A DNA stretch of 64,000 bases from CAILZL01 sp050248275 (GTDB lineage: Bacteria; Pseudomonadota; Gammaproteobacteria; Steroidobacterales; Steroidobacteraceae). Positions 62,154 to 64,000 of this stretch are shown piece after piece (within the stretch, counting starts at the first letter, position 1; each line of letters begins with the position of its first letter). The notes beneath the pieces were generated by a model. That model searched no databases. It was not told the origin of the DNA and worked only from the letters and a program-made list of their open reading frames with translations. A program made the translations under genes and the position numbers. The DNA lies in contig JBFWSR010000018.1 of the NCBI GenBank assembly GCA_050248275.1, forward strand, positions 1 to 64,000, read 5' to 3'.

Positions 62154-63107
62154 TCAGTCGCACTCAGTCTCAAAACCTTCGTACGTGAAAGCCAAAGTAT
62201 ATGAAAAATTTATCACCATGCCAGAGATAGGGTCTTGATATTTTGAATAAATTGTTGTTGCCTCAATAGTTGGTGCATTCCAGTTCCATATTAAATAATT
62301 TCCTCTATCGACCCTTGTGCCAGCTGGTGGTTGCTCCATAAAGGCTGATTTAAGTAAACGATCCCATTTCGGGTGCGTATTAAGCGACTTCCAATCGTCA
62401 TTGGCCAAGATACGTCTACCTTTATTGAACTGCTCAGCAATCGTCAGCGTTTTAACATCCATCAGACTGATAAAGTCCTTACGGGGTTGTCTTGCATCAC
62501 GCACCTTATCGCTAAGAAATTTGTTGAATTGCCATGCCAAGATATCGGCAGTCTGTATCAGAATACGTTCCATTTTTCCGACAAACTTGTGCGAGCGGTA
62601 AACATCAATGAAAGCCTGGCGTTCCGGCAGATGTGAAGTATCTCGTATAACACGGTCAGCAGTGGATTTCGTTGGGTGCCCAGCTTCAAAGAAAAAATCA
62701 ATCATTGGCTTGTCGCCTTGGTCTCGATGCTTGGCCTTAACAATCGAACACATCTTTGAAATGCATTGATTGAGGCAATTCGCATACCCATCTGGGGTAT
62801 CATCCAGCAATTGTATCCGCCGACTCGGATTAACGACGGACACAAAACCGTAGAGCATATGCCCCTTGATTAAGTCAATTACTTCTCTGGCGAGCAGATC
62901 CATTTGTTCTTCTGAAAGATGTTTGAAAACATTTCTTCGTTTCGGAACATCCTTCATGTGAAAATATTCGACGACGTACTTATCTAGAGTCGCTTGCCAT
63001 TTTTCCTCCATGATTCTGGCCCGTGAACTTTCGACGAGATATCCAGCCACTAGAAGCATTGACGGACTGTTTCCCGTATAGCTCTCATCAAAGTAGGCTT
63101 CATACAT
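62154..63107 (-). CDS. DUF3800-domain protein, likely acquired
   Basis: A 317-aa protein. The N-terminal MYEAYFDESYTG matches the YxDES motif that opens DUF3800, and the domain continues through MIDFFFEAGH to QTADILAWQFNKF, where the conserved Asp and aromatic lie. DUF3800 is predicted to have an RNase H-like fold with acidic metal ligands, but its activity is unknown. Codon use is visibly more AT-rich than its neighbours, and it stands alone between tRNA-Asn and an aminotransferase gene. This suggests horizontal transfer. The C-terminal 100 residues fall outside the recognised domain. Confidence 0.8.
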   Translation of the reverse strand: MYEAYFDESYTGNSPSMLLVAGYLVESSRARIMEEKWQATLDKYVVEYFHMKDVPKRRNVFKHLSEEQMDLLAREVIDLIKGHMLYGFVSVVNPSRRIQLLDDTPDGYANCLNQCISKMCSIVKAKHRDQGDKPMIDFFFEAGHPTKSTADRVIRDTSHLPERQAFIDVYRSHKFVGKMERILIQTADILAWQFNKFLSDKVRDARQPRKDFISLMDVKTLTIAEQFNKGRRILANDDWKSLNTHPKWDRLLKSAFMEQPPAGTRVDRGNYLIWNWNAPTIEATTIYSKYQDPISGMVINFSYTLAFTYEGFETECD

Positions 63108-63269
63108 GACAATAATGCACCCGACGCGTTGCGATTAAATTTCTAGTGAGCAGCCTAAATATTTTGACTGCTCATCTCAGACGCCGAATGAGAGCTGTGG
63201 CAAATCAACGGTGCTGGGCCATCAGACCGTAGGCATTAGTTAACGGCAACAACGGCGATTCCATCTTCA

Positions 63270-63298
63270 GCGCTGAGAGCCCCCCCGACTCTCAGCGC
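63270..63298 (-). terminator. Hairpin downstream of the truncated aminotransferase
   Basis: A perfect 10-bp stem (GCGCTGAGAG/CTCTCAGCGC) with a C-rich 9-nt loop begins a few bases after the stop at 63302. There is no T-tract, so it may act as an RNA-stabilising hairpin instead. The rest of 63108-63269 holds nothing recognisable. Confidence 0.5.
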
Positions 63299-63301
63299 CC
63301 A

Positions 63302-64000
63302 TCACGCCAACGCCGCAATCGCCTCCGCTACGCGATCAATGTTCTTGTTGTTGAGCGCGGCAACGCAGATACGACCGCTGTCCACGGCATATACGGAGTA
63401 CTGACTCTTGAGCTTGTCCACGATTTCTTTCGACAAGCCGGAGTATGAGAACATGCCACGCTGGTTGATGACGAATTCGATGTTGTAGCCGGGTTTCTTC
63501 GCCTGCACTTTTTCCACCAGCGCCTTGCGCATGAGTTTGATGCGCTCGCGCATCTGGCCAAGTTCGTCGTCCCACAGCTTGCGCAGTTCGGGGGTGGTGA
63601 GCACTTTGGTGACGACCTTGGCGCCGTGCGTGGGCGGATTGGAATAGTTGGTTCGTACCACGCGCTTCAACTGACTGAGCACGCGGGCAGCTTCATCCTT
63701 GCTGGCGGTGATGATGGTCAGCGCACCGACGCGTTCGCCGTACAGCGAAAACGACTTGGAGAACGAGCTGCAGATGAACACCGGGGCCATGGCAGCGGCG
63801 AAGCGCTTCACCACGGCGCCGTCCTGCTCCAGGCCTTCAGCAAAGCCCTGGTAGGCGATGTCGAGAATGGGCACCAGGCCGCGTGACTTCACCACCTCGA
63901 TGACACGCGTCCACTGATCGTTGGTCAGGTCGGCGCCGGTGGGATTGTGACAGCAGGCATGCAACACCACGATGTCGCCAGCCGGCAGCTTTTCCAGATC
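63302..64000 (-). CDS. Class I aromatic/aspartate aminotransferase (5' end outside window)
   Basis: The last 232 codons of an AspC/TyrB-type (I-alpha) aminotransferase. It has HACCHNPTGADLT, DIAYQGFAEGLEQD, the PLP lysine in CSSFSKSFSLYGERVGAL, and VRTNYSNPPTHGAKVV. The C-terminal RGMFSYSGLS and SGRICVAALNNKNI complete the domain; the Arg there binds the substrate carboxylate. The frame is open to the window end, so the N-terminal part (about 165 residues) is missing. It is a different subgroup from the aminotransferase at 60549. Confidence 0.93.
   Translation of the reverse strand, partial: DLEKLPAGDIVVLHACCHNPTGADLTNDQWTRVIEVVKSRGLVPILDIAYQGFAEGLEQDGAVVKRFAAAMAPVFICSSFSKSFSLYGERVGALTIITASKDEAARVLSQLKRVVRTNYSNPPTHGAKVVTKVLTTPELRKLWDDELGQMRERIKLMRKALVEKVQAKKPGYNIEFVINQRGMFSYSGLSKEIVDKLKSQYSVYAVDSGRICVAALNNKNIDRVAEAIAALA

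Noticed and set aside
61955..63301. Integrated element using tRNA-Asn as attachment site
   Set aside because: No copy of the tRNA-Asn 3' end is found downstream and there is no integrase gene; only the base composition supports transfer.
1..64000. CRISPR array, rRNA operon, prophage or complete insertion sequence
   Set aside because: No regularly spaced repeats, no rRNA sequence, no phage structural genes and no transposase frame were seen.

Overview
The window is about 64 kb of a densely packed, moderately GC-rich bacterial chromosome. It carries roughly 52 protein genes, two intact tRNA genes, one SRP RNA and no rRNA or CRISPR. Several gene orders are typical of Gammaproteobacteria outside the enterics: dapE-yffB; tsaB-yoaA; glrK-qseG-glrR; ffh followed by ypjD and a CNNM gene; rpsF-rpsR-DUF2232-rplI-dnaB-alr; and dapA/gcvR-bcp-phoH. 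A deep-branching betaproteobacterium is not excluded. No species is assigned. Outer-membrane genes (a porin, mlaA, bepA) show a Gram-negative cell.

Layout: (1) 1-1200: end of an arsenic locus (arsC running off the window, arsR) and a 120-bp inverted-repeat element. (2) 1.2-13 kb: a phosphate regulon in three blocks (pstS-pstC-pstA; pstB-phoU; phoB-phoR-phoU2) plus a porin. Four PhoB-box clusters sit in front of pstS, the porin, pstB and phoB. dapE-yffB and dsbB are interleaved. (3) 13-28 kb: tsaB-yoaA, pckG, a GGDEF/EAL protein with dusA and an FHA-type cyclase, typA, a lipoprotein and srkA. (4) 28-36 kb: galE, glrK-qseG-like-glrR, ffh, ypjD, and a CNNM gene broken by an in-frame amber codon. 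(5) 36-47 kb: radA, a CHASE2 Ser/Thr kinase/PP2C/FHA cassette, then alr, dnaB, rplI, a DUF2232 gene, rpsR, rpsF. (6) 47-57 kb: iclR-type gene, tRNA-Ser with a damaged and interrupted second copy, dapA, gcvR, bcp, phoH, bepA, mlaA, recR, ebfC, dnaX. (7) 57-64 kb: a REP pair, SRP RNA, a hydrolase, uvrB, an aspartate aminotransferase, tRNA-Asn, an AT-richer DUF3800 gene that looks acquired, and a truncated second aminotransferase.

How genes work together: PhoR/PhoB and the PhoU proteins should sense phosphate and drive PstSCAB and the porin. The kinase/phosphatase/FHA trio should form a reversible Ser/Thr phosphorylation switch. GlrK/GlrR with the lipoprotein should form an envelope-responsive two-component system, but GlrR has lost the canonical sigma-54 contact motif. 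Most of the window is ordinary core genome. The parts most worth a second look are the interrupted tRNA-Ser copy, the amber-split CNNM gene, the altered GlrR, the 120-bp element and the DUF3800 insertion. I did not find a clear new multi-gene system.
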